A stretch of 64,000 bases of DNA. Origin: Cohnella candidum (lineage in GTDB: Bacteria; Bacillota; Bacilli; Paenibacillales; Paenibacillaceae). The position numbers and the translations under genes are program-made. A model generated the notes under the pieces. It was not told where the DNA came from. It was given only the letters and a program-made list of their open reading frames with translations, and ran no database searches. Shown piece by piece: positions 51,493 to 60,722 of the stretch (the stretch's first letter is position 1; every line of letters begins with the position of its first letter). Location of the stretch: the NCBI RefSeq assembly GCF_003713065.1, contig NZ_CP033433.1, positions 1,647,001-1,711,000 on the forward strand, in the 5' to 3' direction.

Positions 51493-52896
51493 ATGACCGG
51501 AGACATGGCATCCGCAGGAACGAAAACCGAACAGATCTACGCTCTGCTAAGGGATCGGATATTGCAGGGGCAATTAAGAATCGGCCGGCGGCTGCCGTCT
51601 ACGAGGGATCTCTCCGGCGAGCTCGGCGCGTCAAGGTCCGTGATCGTGGAGGTTTATGAACAGTTGATCGCGGAGGGTTACGTGGAAGGTCGCGTGGGTT
51701 CGGGTACCTTTGTCGCGGACTGGAAAAGCGGCGGATTCGTTGAAGGTCCGCTCTCGGGAGATGCGGCGTCTTCCATGCCGATCACGTTCGAGCGGACGAA
51801 GCGCAACCCTTACATCGATTTCATGCCCAGCTTCCCGTCCTTGCAAGACGTTCCGCTTGCCAGGTGGACCGCCGCCTATCGAGAATGCGCGGCAATCGCC
51901 GATCCTGCGGTTTTGGGTTATGGCGACCCGGCCGGGGGGCCGGAGCTTCGCCTGCAGATCGCCCGCCTGCTGCTGCAAACCAAGGGCTTCCGCTGTTCGC
52001 CCGCCCAAGTCATCGTGACGGCAGGCGCGACGCAAGCGTTATCGCTGCTATCGAAGCTGCTGCTGGCTCCAGGCAAAACGATCGTGACGGAGGATCCGAC
52101 CGCGAATTTCATACTCGATATCTTCGTTTCCTCAGGCGCAAACGTGGAACCCGTACCGGTCGACCGGCATGGTTTATGTGTAACGGAGCTGAAGGATGCG
52201 ATTCGGCCGGCAGCGGTGTTCGTCACGCCGTCGCACCAATTTCCGTTCGGGGGCATCCTCCCGATTCAGCGGCGGCTGCAGCTGCTCGAATATGCCCGCC
52301 GTACCGGCTGTTACATCATCGAAGACGACTACGACAGCGAGTTCCGTTATTCGGGCATGCCGGTACGCGCTATGCGGGAATGGGACGCGGAGCGGGTCAT
52401 CTATGTCGGGACATTCAGCAAGAAATTGTTCCCGGCCTTGCGGATCGGTTACATGGTCGTGCCGGAAGCGCTGGTAGAGCCCCTTGTCCACATCAAGAAA
52501 ACGGCGGATTTCCATGTCCCGGCGCTGCCCCAGCTCGCGCTGGCCCGATTCATGGCGGAGGGCCAATTGGATCGCCATGTGGCCCGGATGAAGCGGGTAT
52601 ATGCCCGAAGACGAGCCCGTCTGCTCGCTTCTTTACGCCAATGGTTCGGTTCCGATGTGGAAACGGATGGAGACGCCGCCGGTTTGCATTTGGTGGCCGA
52701 TTTCTCAGGTGTCCGGTTTGACGACGCGCTTACGGAGGCGATTAAAGAACGCGGCGTGCTTGTCTACCCCGCGGAATCGTTCGCCATCCGCAAAGGCCGT
52801 TACGAAAGCAAACTCATTTTGGGTTTCGGTAATGTCACGGAGCGGCAAATCGAGGACGGGGTCCGAACGCTCGCGGACGTGCTCAAGAACCGATGA
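51493..52896 (+). CDS. pdxR: MocR/PdxR-family regulator (GntR-HTH plus aminotransferase domain)
   Basis: 467 residues. GntR winged helix at about 14-75 (LQGQLRIGRRLPSTRDLSGELGASRSVIVEVYEQL), then a fold-type I aminotransferase domain with the PLP lysine in GTFSKKLFPALRIGY (about 316-330). MocR proteins regulate genes in response to PLP; it sits divergent to an MFS gene, its likely target. The symbol is by family; true PdxR regulates pdxST, not seen here. Confidence 0.8.
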   Translation: MTGDMASAGTKTEQIYALLRDRILQGQLRIGRRLPSTRDLSGELGASRSVIVEVYEQLIAEGYVEGRVGSGTFVADWKSGGFVEGPLSGDAASSMPITFERTKRNPYIDFMPSFPSLQDVPLARWTAAYRECAAIADPAVLGYGDPAGGPELRLQIARLLLQTKGFRCSPAQVIVTAGATQALSLLSKLLLAPGKTIVTEDPTANFILDIFVSSGANVEPVPVDRHGLCVTELKDAIRPAAVFVTPSHQFPFGGILPIQRRLQLLEYARRTGCYIIEDDYDSEFRYSGMPVRAMREWDAERVIYVGTFSKKLFPALRIGYMVVPEALVEPLVHIKKTADFHVPALPQLALARFMAEGQLDRHVARMKRVYARRRARLLASLRQWFGSDVETDGDAAGLHLVADFSGVRFDDALTEAIKERGVLVYPAESFAIRKGRYESKLILGFGNVTERQIEDGVRTLADVLKNR

Positions 52897-52904
52897 TAGA
52901 CAAA

Positions 52905-52930
52905 TAAGAGGACCCGCGAGGGCCCTCTTA
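52905..52930. terminator. Bidirectional terminator
   Basis: AAGAGGACCC-gcgag-GGCCCTCTT with A/T tracts on both sides, between convergent pdxR-type and small membrane gene. Confidence 0.75.
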
Positions 52931-53089
52931 TTTATTGCTTTTCTTCGCGGCCAGCCAGAATACCAGGATAATGACCGGAATCAGGATGAACCATGGAATG
53001 TGGATCGTGCTGCCGGTCAAGAACGCGAACACGGTAATCGCGATGAATCCGACGATCAGGTACAGGCAGCCCCTGCCGAAAGTCTCCAT
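52928..53089 (-). CDS. Small membrane protein, unknown
   Basis: 53 residues (METFGRGCLYLIVGFIAITVFAFLTGSTIHIPWFILIPVIILVFWLAAKKSNK). Two membrane helices and a basic end. GGGAG precedes the ATG. Unnamed small-protein type. Confidence 0.6.
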   Translation of the reverse strand: METFGRGCLYLIVGFIAITVFAFLTGSTIHIPWFILIPVIILVFWLAAKKSNK

Positions 53090-53155
53090 CCCACTCACTC
53101 TCCCGTTTACCCATTGTATACGGGATCGTTGCGAATGATCACCAATACCGTCGCA

Positions 53156-53545
53156 TCATTGCTGATGATAGGCTTGGACAAGCTTTTTCGGCGCCGCTCG
53201 AAGATAGGCTTCGATGATCAGCTCCCGGAACTCGTCCCAGTCGCGGATCTCTTTGTTTGCCACCTGAACCCACCCATGCTGGCCGATATAAGGCGCGCGG
53301 ATGTAGGGACCTTTTTGGATCAACACCTGCTGCGTTTCCTTATCGCTTTTGATGTTGCAATTGCCGCCCCAGCCCTTCTCGCCTTCGCCCATCATGACGA
53401 AGGACTTGTCCCTCACGCGAAACGTCGTATGACCGAAGCCGTCGATTTTCTCCTCCGCCTCCGGCAGTCCGGCGCAAATCTCGCGAATCCGGTCGCGAAC
53501 GGCGAACGCGGTCTCCGAGACGAGCACGTGCTCGCTTTCGAAAGC
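53156..53545 (-). CDS. MmcQ/YjbR family DNA-binding-like protein
   Basis: 129 residues from ATG 53545. ICAGLPEAEEKIDGFGHTTFRVRDKSFVMMGE...YIGQHGWVQVANKEIRDWDEFRELIIEAYLRAAPKKLV is the YjbR/MmcQ (double-wing) family. Function unsettled. Confidence 0.82.
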   Translation of the reverse strand, partial: AFESEHVLVSETAFAVRDRIREICAGLPEAEEKIDGFGHTTFRVRDKSFVMMGEGEKGWGGNCNIKSDKETQQVLIQKGPYIRAPYIGQHGWVQVANKEIRDWDEFRELIIEAYLRAAPKKLVQAYHQQ

Positions 53546-53681
53546 CATTATATCCGATCCCCTTCCTGATTCCGATAGAGACGAGTATAGCGAAACGTAT
53601 TGACGCCCGACGCGCAAAATGGTTAGCTAAAACAAGTCGGACATCCGGTCCCAAGCCCTCATGGACGTTAGGAGAATTCAT

Positions 53682-54698
53682 ATGGAAATGATCGAACTTC
53701 CCCTGCACTTGATCGACGAAGATACCGATCAGCCCCGTTACCAGTTCGATGACGAGGCGATCCAAGAGCTGATGAACAGCATCTCGGAACTCGGCCTGCT
53801 GTCTCCCATCAAGGTGAGAACGCTCGACAACGGCCGCTACAAAATCATTTACGGCAACCGCCGCTACAAAGCCTCCAAAAACCTGGGCCGCGCGACGATT
53901 CCCTGCATCGTGTCGAACGTGACGGACGAATTGGAGATCTACCTCGAGCAGATCGCGGAGAATTTAACCCGTGAAGGCTTCTCTCCGATCGAGGAAGCGG
54001 AAGCGTTCCACAAGCTGATGAACGATCCGAAATTCACGAGCTCCGTCAAATATCTCTCCAGCAAGCTCGGCAAACCCGAAGCCTATATCAAAAACAAGCT
54101 GGAGTTGCTGAAATTCGACGCGAAAGTCAAAAAGCTGATCGTCGGCGGCACCGAAATCCGCAAGGACAAGCTGACCGAAGACCAGCTCCTGCCGCTGAAA
54201 GACTTGCCGCTCGAGCATCGCGACTCTCTCGCGCTCATCGTTGCCCGGGACGAGCTGCCGGTCAGCGACGTCAAGAAAATCGCGAAGCTGTTCAAGGACA
54301 AAGAGATTTCCGCGGGCACGAAGGACAAGCTGCTGTACAAATCCGGCCGCGAACTGCTCGAAACCTGGTCGACGTTCGAAATGAACCGCGCCGAACGAGC
54401 CAAAAGAGCGGCTGAACCGAAGGAACCGCCCGCGCAGAAAGCGAAACCGGCTGCAGAGCCGGAAGCCGTAGAGGCGGAGCCGGCCGTCAAAGCCAGCCCG
54501 ATCGAGACCCAGCTCAAGAAGCTGCTGGGCTCCCTCCCCGCGGAGGCGGAACTACCATTCGCATGGCTGCCCTCCTATTCGCAGATCCCTTCGGAAAGCC
54601 GGGAGCCGTTCATTAACGACGTTAACCACTGGATCGAGACGCTGGAGAAGCATCTCGACGAATGGCGGAAAGTGAAAGATGCGCTGATTAACGGTTAA
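53682..54698 (+). CDS. ParB/RepB/Spo0J family protein
   Basis: 338 residues from ATG 53682 (AGGAG 6 nt upstream). N-terminal ParB nuclease-like domain (LPLHLIDEDTDQPRYQFDDEAIQELMNSISELGLLSPIKV; YGNRRYKASKNLG), middle HTH (SSVKYLSSKLGKPEAYIKNKLELL), Ala/Pro/Glu linker, C-terminal domain. No parA neighbour, so probably a regulator or accessory segregation protein rather than the core ParB. Confidence 0.8.
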   Translation: MEMIELPLHLIDEDTDQPRYQFDDEAIQELMNSISELGLLSPIKVRTLDNGRYKIIYGNRRYKASKNLGRATIPCIVSNVTDELEIYLEQIAENLTREGFSPIEEAEAFHKLMNDPKFTSSVKYLSSKLGKPEAYIKNKLELLKFDAKVKKLIVGGTEIRKDKLTEDQLLPLKDLPLEHRDSLALIVARDELPVSDVKKIAKLFKDKEISAGTKDKLLYKSGRELLETWSTFEMNRAERAKRAAEPKEPPAQKAKPAAEPEAVEAEPAVKASPIETQLKKLLGSLPAEAELPFAWLPSYSQIPSESREPFINDVNHWIETLEKHLDEWRKVKDALING

Positions 54699-54724
54699 TG
54701 ACGTTAATATTCGACGATATTTGA

Positions 54725-54753
54725 CGCGTTCCCTGTCCGGGGACGCGTTTTTT
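54725..54753 (+). terminator. Terminator of the ParB-like gene
   Basis: CGCGTTCCC-tgtcc-GGGGACGCG followed by TTTTTT. Confidence 0.85.
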
Positions 54754-54773
54754 CGTCGAAACCGGTCACCGTC

Positions 54774-56204
54774 TTACCGGAATTCCCGCGGAATCCGGCG
54801 GGCAACGCCGGATCGTATGGCCGCTTCCACCACCCGGTCGCGGATCGTCTTGACGATCTCTTGGTTGAACACGCTGGGGATGATATAGAGCTTGTTCCGC
54901 TCCTCGTCCCGGATGACCGATGCGATCGCTTCCGCGGCCGCCAGCTTCATCTCTTCATTGATCTCGGTCGCCCTGCAGTCGAGCGCCCCGCGGAAAATAC
55001 CCGGGAAGCAAAGCACGTTGTTGATCTGGTTCGGATAGTCCGACCGGCCCGTCGCGATGACGCCGACGATATCCTCGGCCTCTTCCGGCGTGATTTCCGG
55101 CGTCGGGTTCGCCATCGCGAACACGATCGGATCCCGTGCCATTCGCTGCACGTTATGCCGTTTCAAAAGCCCGCCGGCCGACAAACCGATGAATACATCG
55201 GCACCCTCCACGGCTTCTTCCAATCCCCCGCTGATCCTGCGTGGATTGGAATTTTCCGCATACCACCGCCACATCGGCTGCGCGTACTCCTTGTCGGCCG
55301 TCAAGATGCCTTCTCGGTCGACGCCGATGATTTCCCCGACGCCTGCCGCCATCAGAATCTTGCTGCAGGCCACGCCTGCCGCTCCGACGCCGCACACGAC
55401 CACCTTCACGCTGCCGAGCTCCTTGCCGACCACCTTAAGCGCGTTGATCAAACCTGCATACAATACGACGGCCGTACCGTGCTGGTCGTCATGGAAAACC
55501 GGGATGTCGAGCTCCTCACGGAGCCTCTTCTCGATCTCGAAGCAGCGCGGCGAAGCGATGTCCTCTAAATTAATGCCGCCGAACGCCGGCGCGATCGCCT
55601 TCACGTGGCGGATGATTTCTTCCGTATCCTGCGTATCCAGGCAAATCGGGAACGCGTCGACGCCGGCGAACTGTTTGAACAGCATCGCTTTGCCTTCCAT
55701 GACCGGCATGGCCGCGTACGGGCCGATGTTGCCGAGACCGAGCACGGCCGTCCCGTCCGAGACGACGGCGACCGTATTGCGCTTGATCGTCAACGTGAAC
55801 GCTTTGCCGGGATCCTCGCGGATCGCCATGCAGACCCGGGCGACGTCAGGCGTATAGACCCTGGACAGGTCGTCGCGGTTTTGGATCGGCGTTTTCGGAG
55901 CGATTTCGATTTTGCCTCCCAAGTGCAGAAGGAACGTCCGGTCCGATACGTTCACGACCCGGATGCCTTCCAAGCTTTTCAAAGCCTCAAGCACCCGGTC
56001 CAAATGCTCGTTGTCAACCACCATAACGGTCAAATCGCGGATCGTCGAGTCCCGTCCCGTGTGGATGACGTCGATGGCGACGATGTCCCCTCCGGTGACG
56101 GCGACGGCGCTTGCCACCTGGCCGAAATGAATGCGATCCGTCCTGATCTCCAGGCGGATGATGACGCTTTTGCCTCCTGACATGCCGGTACCCATAGGAC
56201 TCAT
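54774..56204 (-). CDS. NAD-dependent malic enzyme with N-terminal ACT domain
   Basis: About 476 residues from ATG 56204 (ATG 56183 also possible). ACT-like domain at about 12-90 (VIIRLEIRTDRIHFGQVASAVAVTGGDIVAIDVI), then malic enzyme N domain (VYTPDVARVC, HDDQHGTAV) and NAD domain (VVCGVGAAGVACSKIL). Decarboxylates malate to pyruvate; pairs with fumarase at 46215. The ACT domain suggests allosteric control by an amino acid. Confidence 0.9.
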   Translation of the reverse strand: MSPMGTGMSGGKSVIIRLEIRTDRIHFGQVASAVAVTGGDIVAIDVIHTGRDSTIRDLTVMVVDNEHLDRVLEALKSLEGIRVVNVSDRTFLLHLGGKIEIAPKTPIQNRDDLSRVYTPDVARVCMAIREDPGKAFTLTIKRNTVAVVSDGTAVLGLGNIGPYAAMPVMEGKAMLFKQFAGVDAFPICLDTQDTEEIIRHVKAIAPAFGGINLEDIASPRCFEIEKRLREELDIPVFHDDQHGTAVVLYAGLINALKVVGKELGSVKVVVCGVGAAGVACSKILMAAGVGEIIGVDREGILTADKEYAQPMWRWYAENSNPRRISGGLEEAVEGADVFIGLSAGGLLKRHNVQRMARDPIVFAMANPTPEITPEEAEDIVGVIATGRSDYPNQINNVLCFPGIFRGALDCRATEINEEMKLAAAEAIASVIRDEERNKLYIIPSVFNQEIVKTIRDRVVEAAIRSGVARRIPREFR

Positions 56205-56296
56205 TGGATTCGAGAACCTCCCGCTGTCGGATATGGAGGCCGTCCGTGGAATCGGACCGGCCCCTCTTCCGTTACTATAACAGATTCCGGCATACG

Positions 56297-56337
56297 CAAA
56301 AAAGCACGGGCCCGCGAGCGGATCCGTGCTTGATCTC
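56297..56337. terminator. Terminator between malic enzyme and oxidase genes
   Basis: AAAAAAGCACGG...CCGTGCTT stem with a flanking A-run; reads as a terminator for the oxidase operon on the minus strand. Confidence 0.65.
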
Positions 56338-56358
56338 AATATGGCCTTAACATAAGGG

Positions 56359-57993
56359 TTACCACGTCACGTATCCCGGCGACGTCACCGTGTTCCGCAG
56401 CATATCGATGAGCGGAATCGTATACGCGAACAGGATGAGCGCGACGGCGATGCCAAGCCACAGGCCCCAGCGTTCCAGGAAACGCGGCGTCGCTTCTGCG
56501 TTCTCCGACACTTCGCCGATCGGATACTGGGTTTCTCCTTTCGGAGCGCGGAGCAAGGCGATCACGTTGCCGATGATCAGCAGCACGCCGACGAAGAGGA
56601 TGATGCCGCCGACCGCCATGGCGACGTGGTAAGGCATCCACAGGATCGCGTCCGGATTGTCGTCGTAAGTCGTGTAGGCCGTCCGTCTCGGCGAACCGAG
56701 CAAACCGACGGTATGCATCGAACCCGACATGATGAACATCCCGACGCACCATACGATCGTCTGGATGATGCCTGCTCGGTTGATTCTCGGCGTCAGGATG
56801 CGCCCCGTCACGGTTGGGATGAGCCAGTATACGATGCCGAAGAACGTGAGTGCCACGCTGGTCGCCACCGTCAAATGGAAGTGGCCCGTGACCCACAGCG
56901 TATTATGCACGACCGCGTTCATCTGGTTACTGGCGTTGATGATGCCGCCAGCACCGGCGGGAATGAAGATCAGCATGCCCATGAACGGCGCGAAGAAACG
57001 GACGTCTTTCCACGGCAGCACCTTCATCCAGCCGAAGAGGCCTTTCGCTCCTTTCGCGCGTCCGTTCAGCTCGAACGTCGCGAACAGCGAGAACGCCGTC
57101 ATGAGCGACGGAACGATGACCATGAAGGTGAGCACGACCTGGAGGTATTTCCAGAAGGTCGAGATACCCGGTTCCATCAACTGATGGTGGAAACCGACCG
57201 GAATCGAGAACAGCAGGAACAGCATGAACGACAGCCGCGCGAGAGAATCGCTGAAAATGCGTCCTCCGATGATTTTCGGAATGACGACGTACCAGCAAAT
57301 GTAAGCCGGCAGCAGCCAGAAGTAAACGAGCGGATGGCCGAAGTACCAGAACAGCGTGCGGCTCAGCACCACGTTGACCGTATCCACCCAGCCGAACGAC
57401 CACGGGATCAGCTGCACGACGACTTCGATGGCCACGCCGATCGTGGCGACTTGCCACAGCAGCATCGTAACGACGGACATGTAGGCGAACAGTGGAGACA
57501 GCTTGTTGGGGTTCGTCCGCTTCCAGCGGCGGTATTGCAGGAAGATGCCGAAGCCGCTCAGCCAGCTGCCGATGACCACGAGAGCCAGCGCGATATAGAA
57601 CCACGGCGACGCCTTCATCGGCGCGTAGAACGTATACAGCACGGTCGCTTTGCCGAGCAGAATGACGACGACCCCGATCACCGTGCCTACGGACATGGTC
57701 CAGTAACCGGCCCACCCCAGCTTTTTCGAAGCCGGCAGCAGCTTGCCGCCCAGCGTGTGCGATACGCCGGAGTAGAGGAACCCGATGATGAAGTACGTCG
57801 TGAAAATAAGTGCCATGAGGACGCCGTGCGCGGTCAGCAGCTCGTAATAGCCGATGTTCGCGGGAAGCGTGATCGTACCGCCTCGGACCATCCCCTGCAA
57901 CATCCCCGCGATGCCGCCGACGAGCAGCGCCGCGAACGCGAACAGAATATGCGCGATAACCAGCTTGCCGTCGCTTCGATCGAAATTTTTCAT
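56359..57993 (-). CDS. cbaA: b(o/a)3-type cytochrome c oxidase subunit I
   Basis: 544 residues, about 13 helices. Haem/CuB ligands visible in LLTAHGVLMALIF, FWYFGHPLVYFWLLPAY and GHFHLTVA. Lacks the D-channel residues of A-type oxidases, fitting the B-type (ba3-like). Terminal oxidase reducing O2 to water. 12 bp after subunit II in one operon. Confidence 0.88.
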   Translation of the reverse strand: MKNFDRSDGKLVIAHILFAFAALLVGGIAGMLQGMVRGGTITLPANIGYYELLTAHGVLMALIFTTYFIIGFLYSGVSHTLGGKLLPASKKLGWAGYWTMSVGTVIGVVVILLGKATVLYTFYAPMKASPWFYIALALVVIGSWLSGFGIFLQYRRWKRTNPNKLSPLFAYMSVVTMLLWQVATIGVAIEVVVQLIPWSFGWVDTVNVVLSRTLFWYFGHPLVYFWLLPAYICWYVVIPKIIGGRIFSDSLARLSFMLFLLFSIPVGFHHQLMEPGISTFWKYLQVVLTFMVIVPSLMTAFSLFATFELNGRAKGAKGLFGWMKVLPWKDVRFFAPFMGMLIFIPAGAGGIINASNQMNAVVHNTLWVTGHFHLTVATSVALTFFGIVYWLIPTVTGRILTPRINRAGIIQTIVWCVGMFIMSGSMHTVGLLGSPRRTAYTTYDDNPDAILWMPYHVAMAVGGIILFVGVLLIIGNVIALLRAPKGETQYPIGEVSENAEATPRFLERWGLWLGIAVALILFAYTIPLIDMLRNTVTSPGYVTW

Positions 57994-58005
57994 CCTATTC
58001 TCCCC

Positions 58006-58485
58006 TTACTTGACGACAATGGTGGTCTTCATGTATTCGTGGCCGGTGCCGCAATACTCGTTACAGATGATCAGATACTCGCCCGGTTCATCGAACGTGT
58101 GGCTGATATGGCTGATTTCGCCGGGCTCGATCATCATGTTGACGTTCGTTCCGACGATCGAGAAGCCGTGTACGACGTCCGAAGTCGTGACCATGAAATC
58201 CACGGTGGAGCCGGCCGGTACTTCGAGCTTCTGCGGCTCATAGCCGAATGCATAGGCGACGATGACCGCTTCATATTGTTTGTTGCCGGTTTGGGTGATG
58301 CCCGGCTTGTCGAACGGAGCCGTTTGGTTCACCTTCGTAGGATCGATCGTGTGGTGATCCATGCTGGGGGGCGCCATCCCCATGGTGAAGGCCATCGTGC
58401 CGAGCACGATCAGAAAGATCGCGAGCATCCCGATGCCGATGCTGAGCCAAATTTTCTCTAGACGGTGAAGATGCATGAAGTCCAC
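58006..58485 (-). CDS. cbaB: b(o/a)3-type cytochrome oxidase subunit II (CuA)
   Basis: 159 residues. One N-terminal membrane anchor (LSIGIGMLAIFLIVLGTMAF) and a cupredoxin domain with the full CuA motif C-NEY-CGTGHEYM. Accepts electrons from cytochrome c. Starts 6 bp after the small subunit gene. Confidence 0.9.
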   Translation of the reverse strand: MDFMHLHRLEKIWLSIGIGMLAIFLIVLGTMAFTMGMAPPSMDHHTIDPTKVNQTAPFDKPGITQTGNKQYEAVIVAYAFGYEPQKLEVPAGSTVDFMVTTSDVVHGFSIVGTNVNMMIEPGEISHISHTFDEPGEYLIICNEYCGTGHEYMKTTIVVK

Positions 58486-58491
58486 TCCTTT

Positions 58492-58608
58492 TTAGTTACG
58501 GGCCATATAAAGCGCGAAAACGCCGATCCACGCGACCAGGATGAAAGCGCCCAGCAGCATGACGGAGACGAACGTCCCCTTGAGAGAAGGCTTATCTTTT
58601 TTCTTCAT
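58492..58608 (-). CDS. Cytochrome oxidase subunit IIa (small)
   Basis: 38 residues: MKKKDKPSLKGTFVSVMLLGAFILVAWIGVFALYMARN. One membrane helix with basic N terminus, as in ba3 subunit IIa, and it leads the operon immediately before subunit II. Too short for routine gene calling. Confidence 0.82.
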   Translation of the reverse strand: MKKKDKPSLKGTFVSVMLLGAFILVAWIGVFALYMARN

Positions 58609-58673
58609 CTCGAAATGACCTCCCGTCTGTCGATGTCTTGCCTTCATTGTAGGGAGTGAGCCGGGTTTTCCTC

Positions 58674-58689
58674 TGTGACAAATATCACA
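58674..58689 (-). promoter_or_regulatory. FNR/CRP-type box upstream of the oxidase operon
   Basis: Perfect TGTGA-N6-TCACA palindrome 66 bp upstream of subunit IIa. Matches the Fnr/CRP consensus. Suggests oxygen- or cAMP-type control. Confidence 0.65.
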
Positions 58690-58727
58690 TCCGGCGTGAA
58701 CGCTTTGTGACAGGTTGCGACAAATAC

Positions 58728-58754
58728 AAAAAAACGCCTCCCTTACGGGAAGCG
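58728..58754 (-). terminator. Terminator of the cupredoxin gene
   Basis: Minus-strand CGCTTCCC-GTAA-GGGAGGCG followed by TTTTTTT. Confidence 0.85.
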
Positions 58755-58768
58755 CTTGTTCATCTCGG

Positions 58769-59158
58769 TTATTCGACGATCAAGGTGCCGGTCATCTTGG
58801 CATGCCCTTGTCCGCACATGATGGAGCAGGCGAAGTTGAACGAGCCGGCCTTATCGGCAGTGAAGGTTACCGAACCGTTGCCTTTGATCTCTTTGTCGTA
58901 GCCTTCGATTTTGAGGCCATGATTGCCTTGGCTGTTGGCCAGCGTGATCGTGACCGTGTCGCCCTTTTTCACCTTGATTTCTTTCTGGTCGAACTCGAAG
59001 TTTTTCGCGTTGATCGTAATCTCTTTAGCGGCACCGGCGGCGGTGCTTGCCGCTGCGCTCGCGGCCGGTGCGGCTTTGTCCTCGGATTTGCTTCCGCAGG
59101 CGGAGAGAATCAGCGTTGCCGCCAGCACGAATCCGAGCGTGAATAACCATTTCTTCAT
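58769..59158 (-). CDS. Cupredoxin lipoprotein (CuA-like)
   Basis: 129 residues; lipobox LILSAC (Cys21), Ala/Ser linker, cupredoxin domain with CSIMCGQGHAKMTG, i.e. CxxxCxxxHxxM. Possibly an electron carrier or copper donor to the nearby oxidase. Preceded by a FNR/CRP-like box. Confidence 0.82.
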   Translation of the reverse strand: MKKWLFTLGFVLAATLILSACGSKSEDKAAPAASAAASTAAGAAKEITINAKNFEFDQKEIKVKKGDTVTITLANSQGNHGLKIEGYDKEIKGNGSVTFTADKAGSFNFACSIMCGQGHAKMTGTLIVE

Positions 59159-59218
59159 GGGGTGTCCTCCTTCAATATCGGGCTGGGTTTATCATAAACC
59201 CGTGCCGGAGGCCCCCAC

Positions 59219-59234
59219 TGTGAGAAAAATCACT
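59219..59234 (-). promoter_or_regulatory. FNR/CRP-like box upstream of the cupredoxin gene
   Basis: TGTGA-GAAAAA-TCACT, one mismatch from the palindrome, 61 bp before the start. Second such box in the locus. Confidence 0.55.
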
Positions 59235-59284
59235 TTTTGCCGGAAACCACAAAATGGACACAATTGGAAAGCGTGCAGTTGGCG

Positions 59285-60580
59285 TTAGTTCGAAACCGTG
59301 GTCAGTTTGACGACGGAACGGTTGATCGTATCCGTCATCTCCTGCCCATAGTACGAATAAAGTCCGATCCGCCAAAATGCCGCGCCTTTGAGCGCGTAAC
59401 GTTTCGCAAGACCCAGCTTGTCGTCAATCGTCTGCGGCGTTTCGCTCCAGAGGTCGATGCCCAAAATGAGCTTCTCCTTCGGTACGCCGGCTTTGAGCAG
59501 TCCCGTAATCGCGGCTTCGACTTTCGCATTGGGCTGCGGCGTATGGTTGGGCGTTCCGGCCGGATGATAGGCGTATGCCATCACGACGAGATCGTCCGCA
59601 AGGCCCGCCAGCGTCGCGTAGTCGTAACCTTTGTACGCGCCGTTCGGAGGCGGTACGGCCAGCGACAGCTTCAGGCCTTCGGGCTTAAGCTTGCTTGCGA
59701 GCAGGCTCACGTAATCGTTGAACAGTTTCCGTTGTTCGGGAGCGTTGTCCCGTAGTCCGAGACCTTCGAAGTCCAGCTGTACGCCGCCGAACCCTTTCTC
59801 TTTCGCAAGCTTCAAAATGCCGTCGATCGAACGGTCACGAAGCGCAGGATCGCTCAACATTTTCGTCAACTCATCGCTGCCGTCCACCGCGAAAACCATC
59901 AGATAAGGCGCAATCCCTTCGGCGGAAGCGCCGCTCACGATGGATTCCGGCGATGCGTCAGTCGCTGCGGGCGGCCAGTAGAAGTCTTTGCCGCTTGTCG
60001 TCAGTTCGCCGTTGGCGTCCAACCGTGCCCAACCGAAAGCGACGGAGTTCATCTCATCGATATGGGCGCGCTCGGCGAACGAGCTGATAGCGTAAAATCC
60101 ACGGAGGTACATTTCCCTTAGCGGAGAAACGATCGAAACGGTACGGGTCGTGCCGTCCCAGCCGACCTTGGCGCCGAATTGCGTGCTGAAAAAGTTCAGC
60201 GGAATGAGCGTCCGGTCGTTCATCGTGTAAGGCGCGGCGATAAGCTTAACCGATTTTCCGTTGACGGTGGCGGTGATTTTGCCCACATCGAGCACGACCG
60301 TCGTCGCCTGGCCGTTCACTTGGCCCGTTGCGGTAATTCTCCTCAGCTTCGCATTCCATTGAATGTCGATGCCCATCGCTTCCGCGATGGAACGGAACGG
60401 GACGAACGTAATGTTGCTTTTGATTTGGGCCTGAATGCCGTCGAAAGACATCGCCACGTCATCAAGCAGGACGGTAACCGGCTTTACGGAGGTGGCTGCA
60501 GTTGCGGCTTGTCCGCCTGACGCCGTCAAAGCGGTAGCTGAGATCAGCGCGGCGGCGAGCGTTTTTCCCCATTTGTTCAT
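59285..60580 (-). CDS. Secreted GH18-like protein with copper-amine-oxidase-N (stalk) domain
   Basis: 431 residues from ATG 60580. Signal peptide (KTLAAALISATALTASGGQAATA), stalk domain (VPFRSIAEAMGIDIQWNAKLRRITAT; MNDRTLIPLNFFSTQFGAKVGWDGTTRTVSI), then a TIM-barrel with GFGGVQLDFEGLG, a GH18-type catalytic motif ending DxE. Similar to spore cortex or cell-wall hydrolases of the YaaH/chitinase family. Extracellular. Confidence 0.82.
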   Translation of the reverse strand: MNKWGKTLAAALISATALTASGGQAATAATSVKPVTVLLDDVAMSFDGIQAQIKSNITFVPFRSIAEAMGIDIQWNAKLRRITATGQVNGQATTVVLDVGKITATVNGKSVKLIAAPYTMNDRTLIPLNFFSTQFGAKVGWDGTTRTVSIVSPLREMYLRGFYAISSFAERAHIDEMNSVAFGWARLDANGELTTSGKDFYWPPAATDASPESIVSGASAEGIAPYLMVFAVDGSDELTKMLSDPALRDRSIDGILKLAKEKGFGGVQLDFEGLGLRDNAPEQRKLFNDYVSLLASKLKPEGLKLSLAVPPPNGAYKGYDYATLAGLADDLVVMAYAYHPAGTPNHTPQPNAKVEAAITGLLKAGVPKEKLILGIDLWSETPQTIDDKLGLAKRYALKGAAFWRIGLYSYYGQEMTDTINRSVVKLTTVSN

Positions 60581-60722
60581 TCTATGAATCTCCCATGATA
60601 TCGTTATGACGTTATTCATAGAATTATAGCATGATCCTCTCTCACTAGTGAAATAGAGGAAAATAACCAGTTAAGTGGAAATTTGTATAGATTCAGAATT
60701 CGAAGGAAGACGGTGAGGGGAA

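Noticed and set aside
56626-58461. 611-residue plus-strand open frame
   Set aside because: Antisense shadow of the oxidase genes; composition is His/Arg/Asp-rich without domains.
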